From the NCBI RefSeq assembly GCF_020026925.1, contig NZ_JAIQDW010000027.1:1-48428 (forward strand): 48,428 nucleotides of DNA, read 5' to 3'. The stretch is from Flavobacterium hibisci (GTDB lineage Bacteria; Bacteroidota; Bacteroidia; Flavobacteriales; Flavobacteriaceae). The notes beneath the pieces were generated by a model. It did not search any database. It saw only the letters and a list, made by a program, of their open reading frames with translations, and was not told where the DNA came from. Below, piece by piece: positions 37,714-48,004 of this stretch; positions within the stretch are counted from its first letter, which is position 1; each line of letters begins with the position of its first letter. Made by a program: the position numbers and the translations under genes.

Positions 37714-40700
37714 ATGAAATTAACAGAAAACAAAGATCTTTTTCAGGCCGTTTTTAACTCCGTATCAAACGGTATAGCAGTATTAGAGTCTCTTTATGAC
37801 AGCATAGGTAAGATTGAAGACTTTTCAATTCTGCTACTCAATAATTACATCCTTAATTGGGTTGAAGACACAGACTATAAAGGAAAGTCATGCAGCAATG
37901 TTTTTCCTATGATAAAAGAGACTGGTATCCTTACTAAATTTATTGAGGCAGCAGAAACCGGAATTACAGCCAAATTTGAAACTTCATATGAAATAGGGGG
38001 TATAAAATATTGGTTTTGTTTTACTGCTGTAAAGCAGCATGAAATATTAGTGGTCACAACGGATGATATTACCGAAAGTAAACAGTCTGAAACAGCCCTT
38101 AGTGAAGCACTGGATAAAGCAGAAAAACAAAAAAGACTTTACGATTCTATTACAAACAATACGCCTGACCTGGTGTATGTTTTCGATTTAAACTACAATT
38201 TTACATATGCCAATAAAGCCTTGCTTAAAATGTGGGGCAAATCTGCTGAAAACGCTATCGGCTTCGGATTACGTGAAAATGGTTATGAAGAGTGGCATGC
38301 ACAAATGCATGAAAGGGAAATTGATGAAATTGTTGCCAATAAAAAAACAATAAGGGGAACAGTTTCGTTTCCGCATGCAGAATTAGGCAGCCGTGTCTAT
38401 GACTACATTCTTACTCCTGTTATTAATGAAAACGGTACAGTCGAAGCTGTTTCGGGAACAACCCGGGATATTACGGATATAAAGAAGGCGGAGGAAAAGC
38501 TCCAGCAAAGTGAAACACGCTTTCGTAACATGATTGAACAGGCGCCAATAGCTATGTTACTTTCTAAAGGAAGGGATGTTGTTGTTGAAAGCATAAACAA
38601 GCCTATGCTGAAGTTCATGAATAAAAAAACGGAAGAAGAAGTACTGGGAAAAAAAATGCTGGAAACATTACCTGAACTTGCAGGTCAGCCTGCAATACAG
38701 ACTGTTATTGATGTTCAGGAAACGGGAATACCGTTCAGGGGAGATGAACAACCTGTTGATTTAATGATTAACGGGAAACTTGAACGTCGTTATTTTAATT
38801 TCTCGTATGATCTTATTAAAGAAACTGATGAAAGTTCGGCAGTGTTGCACATGGCTATGGATGTAACGGACAAAGTGCTTTCCCGAAAAAAGTTAGAAGA
38901 CAGCGAGAGCCGGTTAAGATCTATGATTGATCAGACTCCTTGCCCGACACTGGTTTTAAAGGGCGATGATCTGGTAATAGAACAAATTAATCAACACATG
39001 CTTGAAATGATTGGCCGTGGTGAAGAAATTATTGGGAAGCCTTTAATTGATGTTTTACCGGAATTGCAAGGCCAATATGTGTGGACTCAGGTTAGGAATG
39101 TTTATAATAAAGGAATTCCTTTTTATCAAAGTGAAGTTTTGGTTCCTCACAACAGGACAGGAGAAATAAAAGACTATTATTATAATCTTGCTTATAGGCC
39201 GTTAATTGAACAAGGCCTGATAACAGGTATGATTCAGACCGCCATTGATGTTACCGAACAGGTTAGAGCCCGAAAAAAACTTGAAGAGAGCGAGAATCGT
39301 TTTCGGGCTTTGGTAAATGCTTCATCTGATGTGGTATATCGAATGAATGCAGACTGGTCTGTGATGTGGAATCTGGAACAAAGGGGAGTGCTTTCTGAGA
39401 TTAGCGAACCCATTTTAAATTGGAGGGATAAATATATTCATCTTAATGATCAGGAAAAGGTTGAAAAAGCTACAAATGAGGCTATAGCAAAGAAAAGTAT
39501 AGTAGAACTGGAACATCGGGTGTTAAACTCAGATGGCTCGATGAGCTGGACTTTTTCACGAGCCATACCTGTATTGGATGAACAAGGTAATATTATTGAA
39601 TGGTTTGGCTCTGCAACTGATATTACGGCACAAAAAGAGGTACAGGAAATTATTAAAGAAAGCGAAGAAAAATTCAGAAAGCTTGCTAACCTGGTACCGC
39701 AAATCATCTGGACAAGTGAGCCAGACGGTTTTGTTGATTATTATAACAAACGCTGGTTTGAATATACCGATTTTGATGAAAATGAATTTGGAGACGCTAG
39801 CTGGATTCCCCTAATGCACCCCGATGATGCGCCAATTGTAGTAGATTTATGGTATAAAAGTATTCAGAGTGGAAATCCTTATAAGTTAGAACTTCGTCTG
39901 AGAAATGGAAAAACAGGAGAATACCGTTGGTTTTTAAGTAAGGCGTTGCCTATTATAGATAAGGCGGGAGTAATAAAAAAATGGTTTGGAACCTGTACAG
40001 ACATACATGAACAAAAAACCATTACTGAAAAACTGGAGAGTCTCGTTGCTGAGCGCACAAAAGAATTACAACGCTCAAATCAGGACCTGCAGCAGTTTGC
40101 CCATGTAGCTTCTCATGACCTAAAGGAACCGGTACGTAAGATAAAAACGTTTACCAGTCGTCTGGAGGACCAGCTTCAGGGCAAATTGGACGAAGCAGCA
40201 TTGCGATATATCGAAAGGATACATGTTGCAACAGATCGAATGTTCAGCATGATTGACGGTGTGCTTGCATACTCTAAAATTAATGCCGATTTGCAAAAAC
40301 CCACATTGATTGATTTAAATGAAGTCATCAAAAACATTGAAACCGATCTCGAGGTTTCCTTGCAAAAAACAGGAGGTAGAATCCATTACCATGATTTGCC
40401 ATCTCTGGAGGGAGCATTTGTATTGATTTATCAGCTTTTTTATAATCTTATCAATAATTCTATCAAATTTGCTAAAGTAGATGCACCACCACAAATAACC
40501 ATACTTTCTAAAATTGTTATTGAAAATGGCAGAAAATCTGCTGTAATCACGTTGTCTGATAATGGAATTGGTTTTGAGCCAAATCAGGCAGAGCAAATAT
40601 TTGACACTTTTACGCGTTTAAATTCTAAAGACAAATATGAAGGTACAGGTTTAGGATTGTCACTTTGTAAAAAGATAGCTGAGAGACATGATGGAAACAT

Positions 40701-40779
40701 AACTGCAACAGGCAGCATTGGCTTAGGGGCTACGTTTATTATTACACTTCCATTACTACAAAAAGAAAATGATATTTAA
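37714..40779 (+). CDS. Soluble multi-PAS sensor histidine kinase
   Basis: 1021 aa without membrane segments. About six PAS-like domains cover residues 1-780, roughly at 5-130, 140-260, 265-395, 395-525, 530-655 and 655-780. The third and fourth repeat the same LPELxGQ core, and the fifth and sixth are of the PAS_3/PAC kind. A coiled linker leads to HisKA with phospho-acceptor H801 (HVASHDLKEPVRKI). The HATPase_c domain follows: N-box NLINNSIKFAK, G1 DNGIGFE, G2 GTGLGLSLCKKI. It senses a cytoplasmic signal. Its response regulator follows after 3 bases. Confidence 0.92.
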   Translation: MKLTENKDLFQAVFNSVSNGIAVLESLYDSIGKIEDFSILLLNNYILNWVEDTDYKGKSCSNVFPMIKETGILTKFIEAAETGITAKFETSYEIGGIKYWFCFTAVKQHEILVVTTDDITESKQSETALSEALDKAEKQKRLYDSITNNTPDLVYVFDLNYNFTYANKALLKMWGKSAENAIGFGLRENGYEEWHAQMHEREIDEIVANKKTIRGTVSFPHAELGSRVYDYILTPVINENGTVEAVSGTTRDITDIKKAEEKLQQSETRFRNMIEQAPIAMLLSKGRDVVVESINKPMLKFMNKKTEEEVLGKKMLETLPELAGQPAIQTVIDVQETGIPFRGDEQPVDLMINGKLERRYFNFSYDLIKETDESSAVLHMAMDVTDKVLSRKKLEDSESRLRSMIDQTPCPTLVLKGDDLVIEQINQHMLEMIGRGEEIIGKPLIDVLPELQGQYVWTQVRNVYNKGIPFYQSEVLVPHNRTGEIKDYYYNLAYRPLIEQGLITGMIQTAIDVTEQVRARKKLEESENRFRALVNASSDVVYRMNADWSVMWNLEQRGVLSEISEPILNWRDKYIHLNDQEKVEKATNEAIAKKSIVELEHRVLNSDGSMSWTFSRAIPVLDEQGNIIEWFGSATDITAQKEVQEIIKESEEKFRKLANLVPQIIWTSEPDGFVDYYNKRWFEYTDFDENEFGDASWIPLMHPDDAPIVVDLWYKSIQSGNPYKLELRLRNGKTGEYRWFLSKALPIIDKAGVIKKWFGTCTDIHEQKTITEKLESLVAERTKELQRSNQDLQQFAHVASHDLKEPVRKIKTFTSRLEDQLQGKLDEAALRYIERIHVATDRMFSMIDGVLAYSKINADLQKPTLIDLNEVIKNIETDLEVSLQKTGGRIHYHDLPSLEGAFVLIYQLFYNLINNSIKFAKVDAPPQITILSKIVIENGRKSAVITLSDNGIGFEPNQAEQIFDTFTRLNSKDKYEGTGLGLSLCKKIAERHDGNITATGSIGLGATFIITLPLLQKENDI

Positions 40780-40782
40780 AAA

Positions 40783-41235
40783 ATGAATAATAAAATAATT
40801 TTACTAGCAGATGACGACACCGATGACACCGAAATGTTTTGTGAGGCATTGGCAGATATAGATAAACAAATCTTATATTACACAGCATCTAATGGAATAG
40901 AAGCGTTAAATTTACTTGCTGAACTAGATGAAAGTCCGAAACTTATTTTTCTAGATCTCAATATGCCTGTAATGAATGGCTGGGAATGTTTGCAGTTATT
41001 AAAAAAGGATAAGCAATACAGAAATGTTCCTGTTATTATGATTTCGACATCTTCACATAAAAATGATATTGAGACTGCTTTCAGTCTGGGTGCGATTGGT
41101 TATTTTGTAAAGCCCAATAGTTATGCTGATTTAAAGCATATTTTACATTCAATTGCTGAAAACCTTGAAACCGGTTTGCAGGATGCTATCATGAATCTTC
41201 AAAAAAAAGGATTCAGTACTATTTTTGGATTTTAA
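40783..41235 (+). CDS. Stand-alone response regulator (REC only)
   Basis: 150 aa single receiver domain. Acidic pocket ADDDTDD at 9-15, phospho-acceptor D58 in LIFLDLNMP, switch T89 in ISTS, and K110 in YFVKPN. No output domain; it likely passes phosphate on or acts by protein contact. Operon partner of the kinase upstream (3-base gap). It belongs to the Rcp1-like single-domain regulators often paired with PAS or phytochrome-type kinases. Confidence 0.92.
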   Translation: MNNKIILLADDDTDDTEMFCEALADIDKQILYYTASNGIEALNLLAELDESPKLIFLDLNMPVMNGWECLQLLKKDKQYRNVPVIMISTSSHKNDIETAFSLGAIGYFVKPNSYADLKHILHSIAENLETGLQDAIMNLQKKGFSTIFGF

Positions 41236-41288
41236 AGGTATTTCTCCAGAAAACGCAGATTAATGCCGGGACATAACAAAGGCTTTAA

Positions 41289-41876
41289 TTATATGGATTT
41301 ATCTCTTTTTACAATTTGATTTCTTAGTCTGCTTAGCGACTGAGGTGTAATCTTTAAATAAGAGGCGATATACTGCTGAGGTACATTTTGTGCGAGCATA
41401 GGATAACCGTTGATAAATTCTAAATATTTAGTTTTTGCATTGCCATAATTTAAAAAATCATTGTCTTTTATTTTGTTTAAAAGATGTGCTTCTGTTAAAG
41501 TTTTGAGGTAAATATAAAAGTTAGGGATTCTTTCTGTCAATTGATCTATCGTAGTTTTAGACAGAAAAAAAACAGATGTGCTGACAACCGCCTGAAAAGC
41601 ATCTTTAGAAGGCAGGGAACAATTGTAGCTTTCCAGATCTACAAAAAACTGATTTTCACGGACAAAATATTTAGTAACTTCCAAATCATCTTTACCATTA
41701 GTGTAAACCCTAACGATTCCCTCATCAACAAAACCAACTCTACTTGTGATTTTATCCAAATTCTGAATCATTTCATTCGCTTTGAAATATTTTTTTTCAA
41801 ATAAAATCGAAATTGCTTCAATATCATGGTCAGCAAGTATGCTTCCGAAACCTAAGACCGATTTTAATTTTTCCAT
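41289..41876 (-). CDS. Crp/Fnr-family transcriptional regulator
   Basis: 195 aa. A cyclic-nucleotide-binding-like barrel (about 20-120; GFVDEGIVRVYT near 48) is followed by a dimer helix and a C-terminal HTH (VPQQYIASYLKITPQSLSRLR). No cysteines for an Fe-S cluster are placed as in Fnr. The recognition helix resembles other Bacteroidota members that control a neighbouring oxidoreductase. It is second in the operon with the epimerase, 8 bases behind it. Confidence 0.88.
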   Translation of the reverse strand: MEKLKSVLGFGSILADHDIEAISILFEKKYFKANEMIQNLDKITSRVGFVDEGIVRVYTNGKDDLEVTKYFVRENQFFVDLESYNCSLPSKDAFQAVVSTSVFFLSKTTIDQLTERIPNFYIYLKTLTEAHLLNKIKDNDFLNYGNAKTKYLEFINGYPMLAQNVPQQYIASYLKITPQSLSRLRNQIVKRDKSI

Positions 41877-41884
41877 ATAAAAGG

Positions 41885-42925
41885 TTATTTTACGATACCT
41901 AATTCTATAACACTTTTGGCACAGGATAAAATAGCATCTTCCATTGGCAACGGCTTCCAGTTTAGTTCTTTTAAAGCTTTAGATCTGTCTATTTTTCTCT
42001 TTTCTCCTAAATCAATTAATATAGGCTTGAGGGCTGTTTCAAAAATGGATAGCAATTTAACAAAAAAATCAGGTATTTCACGGGATGGAATTTTTCTGTC
42101 AGGATATTCTTTTTTTAAAATTTTAGCAATATCCCTGAATGATAAGTATCCCGAAGATGCAAAATAGCGTTGTTGATTAGCCTGTGGCAATTCCATGGCT
42201 TTAATCAATAAATCGGCTACAGACTTTACATCAATTATATCAACTCCAATTTTTGGAATTGCAGGCATACTGCCATCAATAGTTTTGATTACAATATTTG
42301 CTGAAGTTCCAAAGTCTTCTTCTAAAACCGGACCTAAGATTGCGCCTGGCAAAACGGTCACCAATTCTAACCCGGACTGATCTGTCTTAATAAATTCCCA
42401 TGCAGCCTTTTCTGCGATAGTTTTGCTTCTGAAATAAGGAGTCGAATCTTTTTTATTGGATTCATTCGTCCAGTCATTTTCAGTAAAAGTGGTATGGAGT
42501 TCATTTTTATTTTTACCATATACCACAGCTGCAATAGATGATGTAACTACAACGCGTTTAACATTATTTACAGAGGCATACTTTAGGATACTAAGCATAC
42601 CATTTTTGGCAGGATCAATTAGCTCAGATTCATGTTTTGGCAGTACACGAGGAAACGGAGATGCAATATGCTGTATAAAATCTATATTTTTGGTTACTTC
42701 CTTCCATTTGGTTTCTGCATTTAAATCAGCTTCCACAATGTTCAAATGCGCAATATGTGGAGTATGTTTTTGAATTATTGTTTTTAATTCGTTAGCCCTG
42801 CTTAAATTCCGTACCGTACCGGTCACTTTGTAGCCTTTGTTTAGTAATTGAATAGCTGTATGTAAACCAAGAAAGCCTGATATCCCAGTAAGCAAAACTC
42901 TTTTATTGATGAAATTATGTTCCAT
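41885..42925 (-). CDS. NAD-dependent epimerase/dehydratase (dihydroflavonol-reductase-like)
   Basis: 346 aa extended SDR. Rossmann loop LTGISGFLGLH at residues 12-22 and catalytic Y-x-x-x-K in TPYFRSKTIAEKAAW near 145. ELVTVLPGAILGPVL near 180 is typical of dihydroflavonol-4-reductase or cinnamoyl-CoA-reductase-like enzymes, which in bacteria reduce aldehydes and ketones with NADPH. First gene of the operon with the Crp/Fnr regulator. The substrate is unknown. Confidence 0.85.
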   Translation of the reverse strand: MEHNFINKRVLLTGISGFLGLHTAIQLLNKGYKVTGTVRNLSRANELKTIIQKHTPHIAHLNIVEADLNAETKWKEVTKNIDFIQHIASPFPRVLPKHESELIDPAKNGMLSILKYASVNNVKRVVVTSSIAAVVYGKNKNELHTTFTENDWTNESNKKDSTPYFRSKTIAEKAAWEFIKTDQSGLELVTVLPGAILGPVLEEDFGTSANIVIKTIDGSMPAIPKIGVDIIDVKSVADLLIKAMELPQANQQRYFASSGYLSFRDIAKILKKEYPDRKIPSREIPDFFVKLLSIFETALKPILIDLGEKRKIDRSKALKELNWKPLPMEDAILSCAKSVIELGIVK

Positions 42926-42957
42926 TTTTAATTGATTTTGATTAACACAAAATTACC

Positions 42958-42965
42958 AACCGATT
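42958..42965 (-). promoter_or_regulatory. -7 box of the epimerase-Crp operon
   Basis: TAATTTTG on the minus strand, 32 bases before the ATG at 42925, with ATTG 18 bases further upstream near the -33 position. Confidence 0.45.
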
Positions 42966-43178
42966 TCCGGGCAGCAATTACCATTTGGTAAGAAATAGAA
43001 AGTATAGATAAAATATAGAGTAAGTGTTAATTTACAGTAAGGCATTGACAGCTTATATTAAAATTAGTTTTATCTTAGCTGTTATGAAAAGTTTTAATTT
43101 GGATTTATTTTAAAAAAAATAATATACCGGTGCGGTTCGAAAAAATGACCATCAAATAATTAATTTATCCTCCATAAA

Positions 43179-43622
43179 ATGAACAAACAGATTTACAATC
43201 TTCTATTAGCTGACGATGATGATGATGATTGTATTTTTTTTAAGGAAGCACTTGATGAGCTTTCGCTTTCTGCAACACTTGAAACAGTTCATGATGGAGT
43301 AGAGCTTATGCATCATTTGGAAAACGCAGCTAATTTACCAGATATACTTTTTCTTGATTTAAATATGCCACGCAAAAACGGACATGAATGTCTGGCAGAA
43401 ATTAAGAACATTGAGGAGTTTAAAAACATTCCTGTCATTATTTTTTCAACGTCTCTCGATAGTAAAATTGTCGATTTGCTCTATGACATGGGCGCGACTC
43501 ACTATATTCGTAAACCCGGTGATTTTTCAAAATTAAAAAAAGTAATTTCAGATGCACTCACAAAAGCATCCGAAAGCAGCTTTAAACAGCCTGAAAGAGA
43601 ACAATTTATTCTTCAACCCTAA
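43179..43622 (+). CDS. Stand-alone response regulator (REC only)
   Basis: 147 aa single receiver domain. A run of six aspartates starts at residue 12 (ADDDDDD), phospho-acceptor D60 in ILFLDLNMP, T91 in FSTS and K112 in YIRKPG. Here the regulator precedes its kinase, the reverse of the pair at 37714. It is followed after 14 bases by the second PAS kinase. The 250 bases before it contain no exact TAnnTTTG box for the plus strand. Confidence 0.92.
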   Translation: MNKQIYNLLLADDDDDDCIFFKEALDELSLSATLETVHDGVELMHHLENAANLPDILFLDLNMPRKNGHECLAEIKNIEEFKNIPVIIFSTSLDSKIVDLLYDMGATHYIRKPGDFSKLKKVISDALTKASESSFKQPEREQFILQP

Positions 43623-43636
43623 TCAATCATTTTTCT

Positions 43637-46600
43637 ATGGCTTTTACTGATCAGGAATATTATTTTTTAGCTGATGGAGGAGAAATGGGAGAATTGATTC
43701 GCTCCAAAGACTGGAGTAAAACATCCATAGGAAATCCTGATACTTGGCCACAAAGTCTTCGCACAGCAGTATCGATAATGCTCAATAATAATTTTGGGAT
43801 GTATATTGCATGGGGCAGCGATTACACGCAGTTGTACAATGATGCTTTTCGTCCTATTTTGGGTTCGTCTAAACATCCGGATGCTTTAGGAATAAGCTCA
43901 AAAAAAACATTCTCAGAAATCTGGGAGACGATAGGATCTATGTTTCATGATGTAATGATTGGGAAAGCTGTTGGTTTCCCTGATTTTAAGGTGTTGTTAA
44001 ACAGGAATGGTTTCGATGAAGATTGTTATTTCGATTTTTCTTACAGTCCTATAAAAAAAGAAAATGGAGAAGTAGGTGGTGTTTTGGTAACCGTAATCGA
44101 AACTACAGAAAAGAAAAAAGCAGCTGAAGCATTAAAGGAAAGTAATGAAAGGTTTATAAATAATATCATGCAGGCACCTGTGCCTATGTGTGTGTTTAGA
44201 GGCAAAGATCATATTGTGGAAATTGCAAATACACAAATGATTCAGTTAATGGGTATCGCAGCTGAAAAAGTAATAAACCAGCCTATTTTTAAAGTCTTAC
44301 CACAATCAAAAGCAGTAGAAGATATTTTAGATAATGTTTTTAATACAGGCAAAAATTTTGTTGCGAATGAACAGCTTGTACAATTAATTCGAAATGGTAA
44401 TACAGAAAGCAGGTACGTTAATTTCTTATATGAAGCGCTTACAGGACCAAACGGAAAAATCTCCGGAGTTGTAGCAATTGCTATTGAAGTAACGGCACAG
44501 GTTTTAGCCCGTTCTAAAGTAGAGGAAAGTGAACAAAAAATAAGGCAATTAGTAGAAAATGCACCGTTTCCTATTGGTGTTTATGTTGGAAAAGAGATGC
44601 GCATCGAACTCGCCAATCAGTCTATTATGGATATTTGGGGAAAAGGAAATGATGTAATAGGAAAATTATATAAAGACATTCTGCCAGAACTTGAAAATCA
44701 ACATGTTTTTGAACAGCTAAATACTGTTTTTGAAACGGGGGAATCTTTTCACAGTAAAAATACCAGGTTAGATCTCACAATAGAGGGTAAATTAGAAACT
44801 TTTTACTTTAATTACAGCTTTACCCCATTGTATGATACGAACGGAAATGTATATGGGGTGATGAATACAGGTGTCGATTTGACTGATTTGAATCTTGCCA
44901 AGAAAAAAATAGAAGAGGCAGATAAACGCTTTAGAAATACAGTTAAGCAGGCTCCGGTTGGAATTACGATTCTGAGAGGACATCAATATGTTGTAGAAAT
45001 GGCCAATGAAGCCTATCTAAAATTAGTAGATAAGAAAGAGAATACTTTTGTAGGCAAACCTTTATTTGAATCTTTGCCCGAAGTAGAAACAACAGTGAGT
45101 TCATTGCTGGAAAATGTTTTAAGAACGGGAATTCCATATCATGGAAACGAAGTACCCGTTCCCTTAAACCGTTTTGGGAAACTGGAGATTTCTTATTTCG
45201 ACTTTCTTTATTATCCATTAAAAGAAGAAGATGGCACTATTTCGGGTATTATTGTAACTGTTACTGAAGTAAGCGAAAAAGTACTGGCGCGTAAAAAAAC
45301 AGAACAGAATGAAGAGAGATTAAATATTATAGTTGAAGCCAGTGAACTCGGTACCTGGGAACTGAATGTAAAGACCAAAGAGCTCCTTTATTCCGAGAGA
45401 TATCTCGAAATTCTTGGTGGATATAAAGAGCATGTTAATCTAACACACGAACAGCTGCTGGAACATCTTCATCCGGATGATATGCACATTAGAAACAAGG
45501 CCTTTAAAGAAGCACTCATTTCAGGAAGTCTCAATTATGAAGCCCGTTTGATTTGGGAAGATAAATCCATTCACTGGATGGAAGGAAAAGGAAAAGTTTT
45601 TTATGATGAAAATGGTAATCCCGAAAAGCTGATCGGTACAATCAGGGACACTACAGCCGAAAATAAACATCAGGAGGCAATAGAAGAAAGCGAAAAAAGG
45701 TTCCGCTCCTTAACAGAAAGTCTTCCACAGTTAATCTGGGAAACCGATGAAAATGGGAATGCCTTATTTACCTCAGGAAAATGGTTTGAATATACAGGGA
45801 TACATCCGGGAAAAGATGACAGTTGGGAAAAGATGATACACCCGGAAGATTTGGAGGAAAATACAAAAATATGGCACCATTCCTTAACAACAGGTGAAAG
45901 GTACAGAGCTGATGTAAGGATAAAAAGTAAAAGCGGAACTTACAGATGGCATGCAGTAATTGGCGAGCCTATTCGAAATGAAAACAATGAAATCATTAAA
46001 TGGGTTGGGGCATTTACAGATATCCACGCCGATAAAGCTTTTGCTCATGAATTGGAAGAGCAGGTTAATGCACGCACGAGGGAATTAAACCTAATGAATG
46101 AATCACTTAGAAAAAGTGAGCAGCGTTATCATTTAATGGTTGAAGAAGTTCAGGACTATGCTATTTTGTATTTGAATCATGAAGGGATTGTGGAGAATTG
46201 GAACATCGGTGCCGAAAAGATTAAAGGATATAAGAGTGAGGAAATTATAGGACAATCTTTTTCTGTTTTTTACACAGAAGAAGACCGAAAAAATAACCTT
46301 CCCCACAAAGTGCTTCAAATTGCCCGCGAGAAAGGCAAAGCAATCCATGAGGGATGGCGTGTTAGAAAAAACGGGACATTATTTTGGGCAAGTGTTGTCA
46401 TCACGGCTGTACATAATAAAAAAAAGGAGGTTATAGGTTTTTCAAAAGTGACACATGACCTTACAGAAAAAAAACAAGCCAATGACAAATTGAAACAAAA
46501 TGCAATGGAGCTCGAACAGAAAAATGCTGAACTGGAGCAGATGAATAAAGAACTTCAGTCGTTTGCCTATATATCAAGTCATGATTTACAGGAACCTCTT

Positions 46601-47260
46601 CGAAAAATACAGACTTTTGCTACCCAGATTATAGAAAAGGAATCAGATAATTTATCAGATTTTGGAAAAGACAAATTTCAAAGAATGCAGAATGCTGCTC
46701 AGCGAATGCAGACTTTAATTAATGATCTCTTGTCTTATTCCAGAACGAATATTCAGGAACGAATATTCGAAAAAACAGATTTATCAAAGATTATAGATGA
46801 GGTAGAAGAAGACCTCAAAGAAGAACTAGAAATTAAGAAAGCTGTTATAGAAAAAGGCAATACCTTTCAAGTCGATCTTATTCCTTTTCAGTTTAGGCAA
46901 TTGTTGTATAATTTAGTGAGTAATTCAATTAAGTTTGCTAAGCCGGAAATTTCCCCAGTGATAAAAATTAGTTGCGAAATAATTAAAGGATCAGCACTGG
47001 GAAATAAAAAAGCAAAAGATACTATTGACTATTGTCATATCACCATCTCAGATAACGGTATTGGTTTTGATCAGCAATATAGTGCAAAGATATTTGAAGT
47101 GTTTCAGCGTTTGCACGGAAAACTGGAATATACAGGAACTGGAATAGGTCTGGCAATTGTAAAAAAGATAGTAGAAAACCATAACGGATTTATTACTGCA
47201 AGTGGTGAACAGAATAAAGGTGCCACTTTTGATATTTATATTCCTGTAAATGAAACATAG
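43637..47260 (+). CDS. Soluble multi-PAS sensor histidine kinase, 1207 aa
   Basis: The N-terminal 160 residues form a PAS/GAF-like module opening GEMGELIRSKDWSKTSIG, followed by WPQSLRTAVSIML. At least six further PAS domains follow up to about 950; those at about 170-430 share the LPELENQ-type core with the kinase at 37714. HisKA carries H982 (YISSHDLQEPLRKI). The HATPase_c has LVSNSIKFAK, DNGIGFD and GTGIGLAIVKKI. No membrane spans. It is probably a paralogue of the first kinase with extra sensory modules, working with the regulator upstream. Confidence 0.92.
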   Translation: MAFTDQEYYFLADGGEMGELIRSKDWSKTSIGNPDTWPQSLRTAVSIMLNNNFGMYIAWGSDYTQLYNDAFRPILGSSKHPDALGISSKKTFSEIWETIGSMFHDVMIGKAVGFPDFKVLLNRNGFDEDCYFDFSYSPIKKENGEVGGVLVTVIETTEKKKAAEALKESNERFINNIMQAPVPMCVFRGKDHIVEIANTQMIQLMGIAAEKVINQPIFKVLPQSKAVEDILDNVFNTGKNFVANEQLVQLIRNGNTESRYVNFLYEALTGPNGKISGVVAIAIEVTAQVLARSKVEESEQKIRQLVENAPFPIGVYVGKEMRIELANQSIMDIWGKGNDVIGKLYKDILPELENQHVFEQLNTVFETGESFHSKNTRLDLTIEGKLETFYFNYSFTPLYDTNGNVYGVMNTGVDLTDLNLAKKKIEEADKRFRNTVKQAPVGITILRGHQYVVEMANEAYLKLVDKKENTFVGKPLFESLPEVETTVSSLLENVLRTGIPYHGNEVPVPLNRFGKLEISYFDFLYYPLKEEDGTISGIIVTVTEVSEKVLARKKTEQNEERLNIIVEASELGTWELNVKTKELLYSERYLEILGGYKEHVNLTHEQLLEHLHPDDMHIRNKAFKEALISGSLNYEARLIWEDKSIHWMEGKGKVFYDENGNPEKLIGTIRDTTAENKHQEAIEESEKRFRSLTESLPQLIWETDENGNALFTSGKWFEYTGIHPGKDDSWEKMIHPEDLEENTKIWHHSLTTGERYRADVRIKSKSGTYRWHAVIGEPIRNENNEIIKWVGAFTDIHADKAFAHELEEQVNARTRELNLMNESLRKSEQRYHLMVEEVQDYAILYLNHEGIVENWNIGAEKIKGYKSEEIIGQSFSVFYTEEDRKNNLPHKVLQIAREKGKAIHEGWRVRKNGTLFWASVVITAVHNKKKEVIGFSKVTHDLTEKKQANDKLKQNAMELEQKNAELEQMNKELQSFAYISSHDLQEPLRKIQTFATQIIEKESDNLSDFGKDKFQRMQNAAQRMQTLINDLLSYSRTNIQERIFEKTDLSKIIDEVEEDLKEELEIKKAVIEKGNTFQVDLIPFQFRQLLYNLVSNSIKFAKPEISPVIKISCEIIKGSALGNKKAKDTIDYCHITISDNGIGFDQQYSAKIFEVFQRLHGKLEYTGTGIGLAIVKKIVENHNGFITASGEQNKGATFDIYIPVNET

Positions 47261-47347
47261 AATAAAGCTCTGAAAATAAAGTTGTTGGAGTATTTTTTTC
47301 TTATGAATTCTACAGTAAAATGAAATCAGAAAATATAAAATCTAGGT

Positions 47348-48004
47348 TTACTCTTTAGATATATTTTTAATGACAATATTTTTGAAATCAATAGGTGAAC
47401 TTTCGTAATTTAAAGAAATTTTACCTTCTGTTGCGGTTGCTTCCGTACATTCGTTTATTAGTTTACCATTCAAATATTGTGTAATTTTTCCGTTGAAAGA
47501 TTTGATTACAATAGAATTCCATTCACCATAAGGCTTTTCGTTTTCAATAAATTTGGCAGAAGTTACGCTTGCGCCTGCCTCAATCAGTTTTCCGTTTACT
47601 TTTGCAGTTACCTGATCTAAAAAGATAAAATCGCCGGTAGTATTTTCTTTAATTTGAAACTGAATTCCTTTTGGCCAGATCTTATCAGGGTAATCTGCAG
47701 GAATATTGTACATGACACCGCTGTTTTTCTTATTCTTGTTTTTAAATTTCTCTTCTGTATTCCATCGGTATTCCAAACTCAGTTCAAAATTTTTATAACT
47801 TTTTTTAGACATCAGATAACTGTTTGTTTCACCGTACATTCTAATCATGTTATCTGAGAATTCATAAACTTCTGAAGGCTGCTGTCTTTCAGTACTGGTT
47901 TTTGTAAAAGCGTACCAGTCATCTGCTGACAGGCTTTTTTGTTGAACCGCACATGAATTTAAAATAAAAAGACAAGCTAAAGAAAAAGTTATTTTTTGGA
48001 ACAT
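47348..48004 (-). CDS. DUF1080 (3-keto-disaccharide hydrolase family) lipoprotein
   Basis: 219 aa from the ATG at 48004, which begins a clean lipoprotein signal (MFQKITFSLACLFILNSC, Cys18); the longer frame to 48061 has a poor N-terminus. The body is the concanavalin-like DUF1080 fold: NFELSLEYRWN near 80, NSGVMYNIP near 100, GIQFQIKEN, and the C-terminal GKISLNYESSPIDFKNIVIK. The family hydrolyses 3-keto-sugars or binds polysaccharide. Probably surface-exposed. No partner oxidoreductase is in the window. Confidence 0.85.
   Translation of the reverse strand: MFQKITFSLACLFILNSCAVQQKSLSADDWYAFTKTSTERQQPSEVYEFSDNMIRMYGETNSYLMSKKSYKNFELSLEYRWNTEEKFKNKNKKNSGVMYNIPADYPDKIWPKGIQFQIKENTTGDFIFLDQVTAKVNGKLIEAGASVTSAKFIENEKPYGEWNSIVIKSFNGKITQYLNGKLINECTEATATEGKISLNYESSPIDFKNIVIKNISKE

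Noticed and set aside
40315..40596. Minus-strand open frame inside the kinase gene
   Set aside because: Shadow of the HATPase coding region; no signals of its own.
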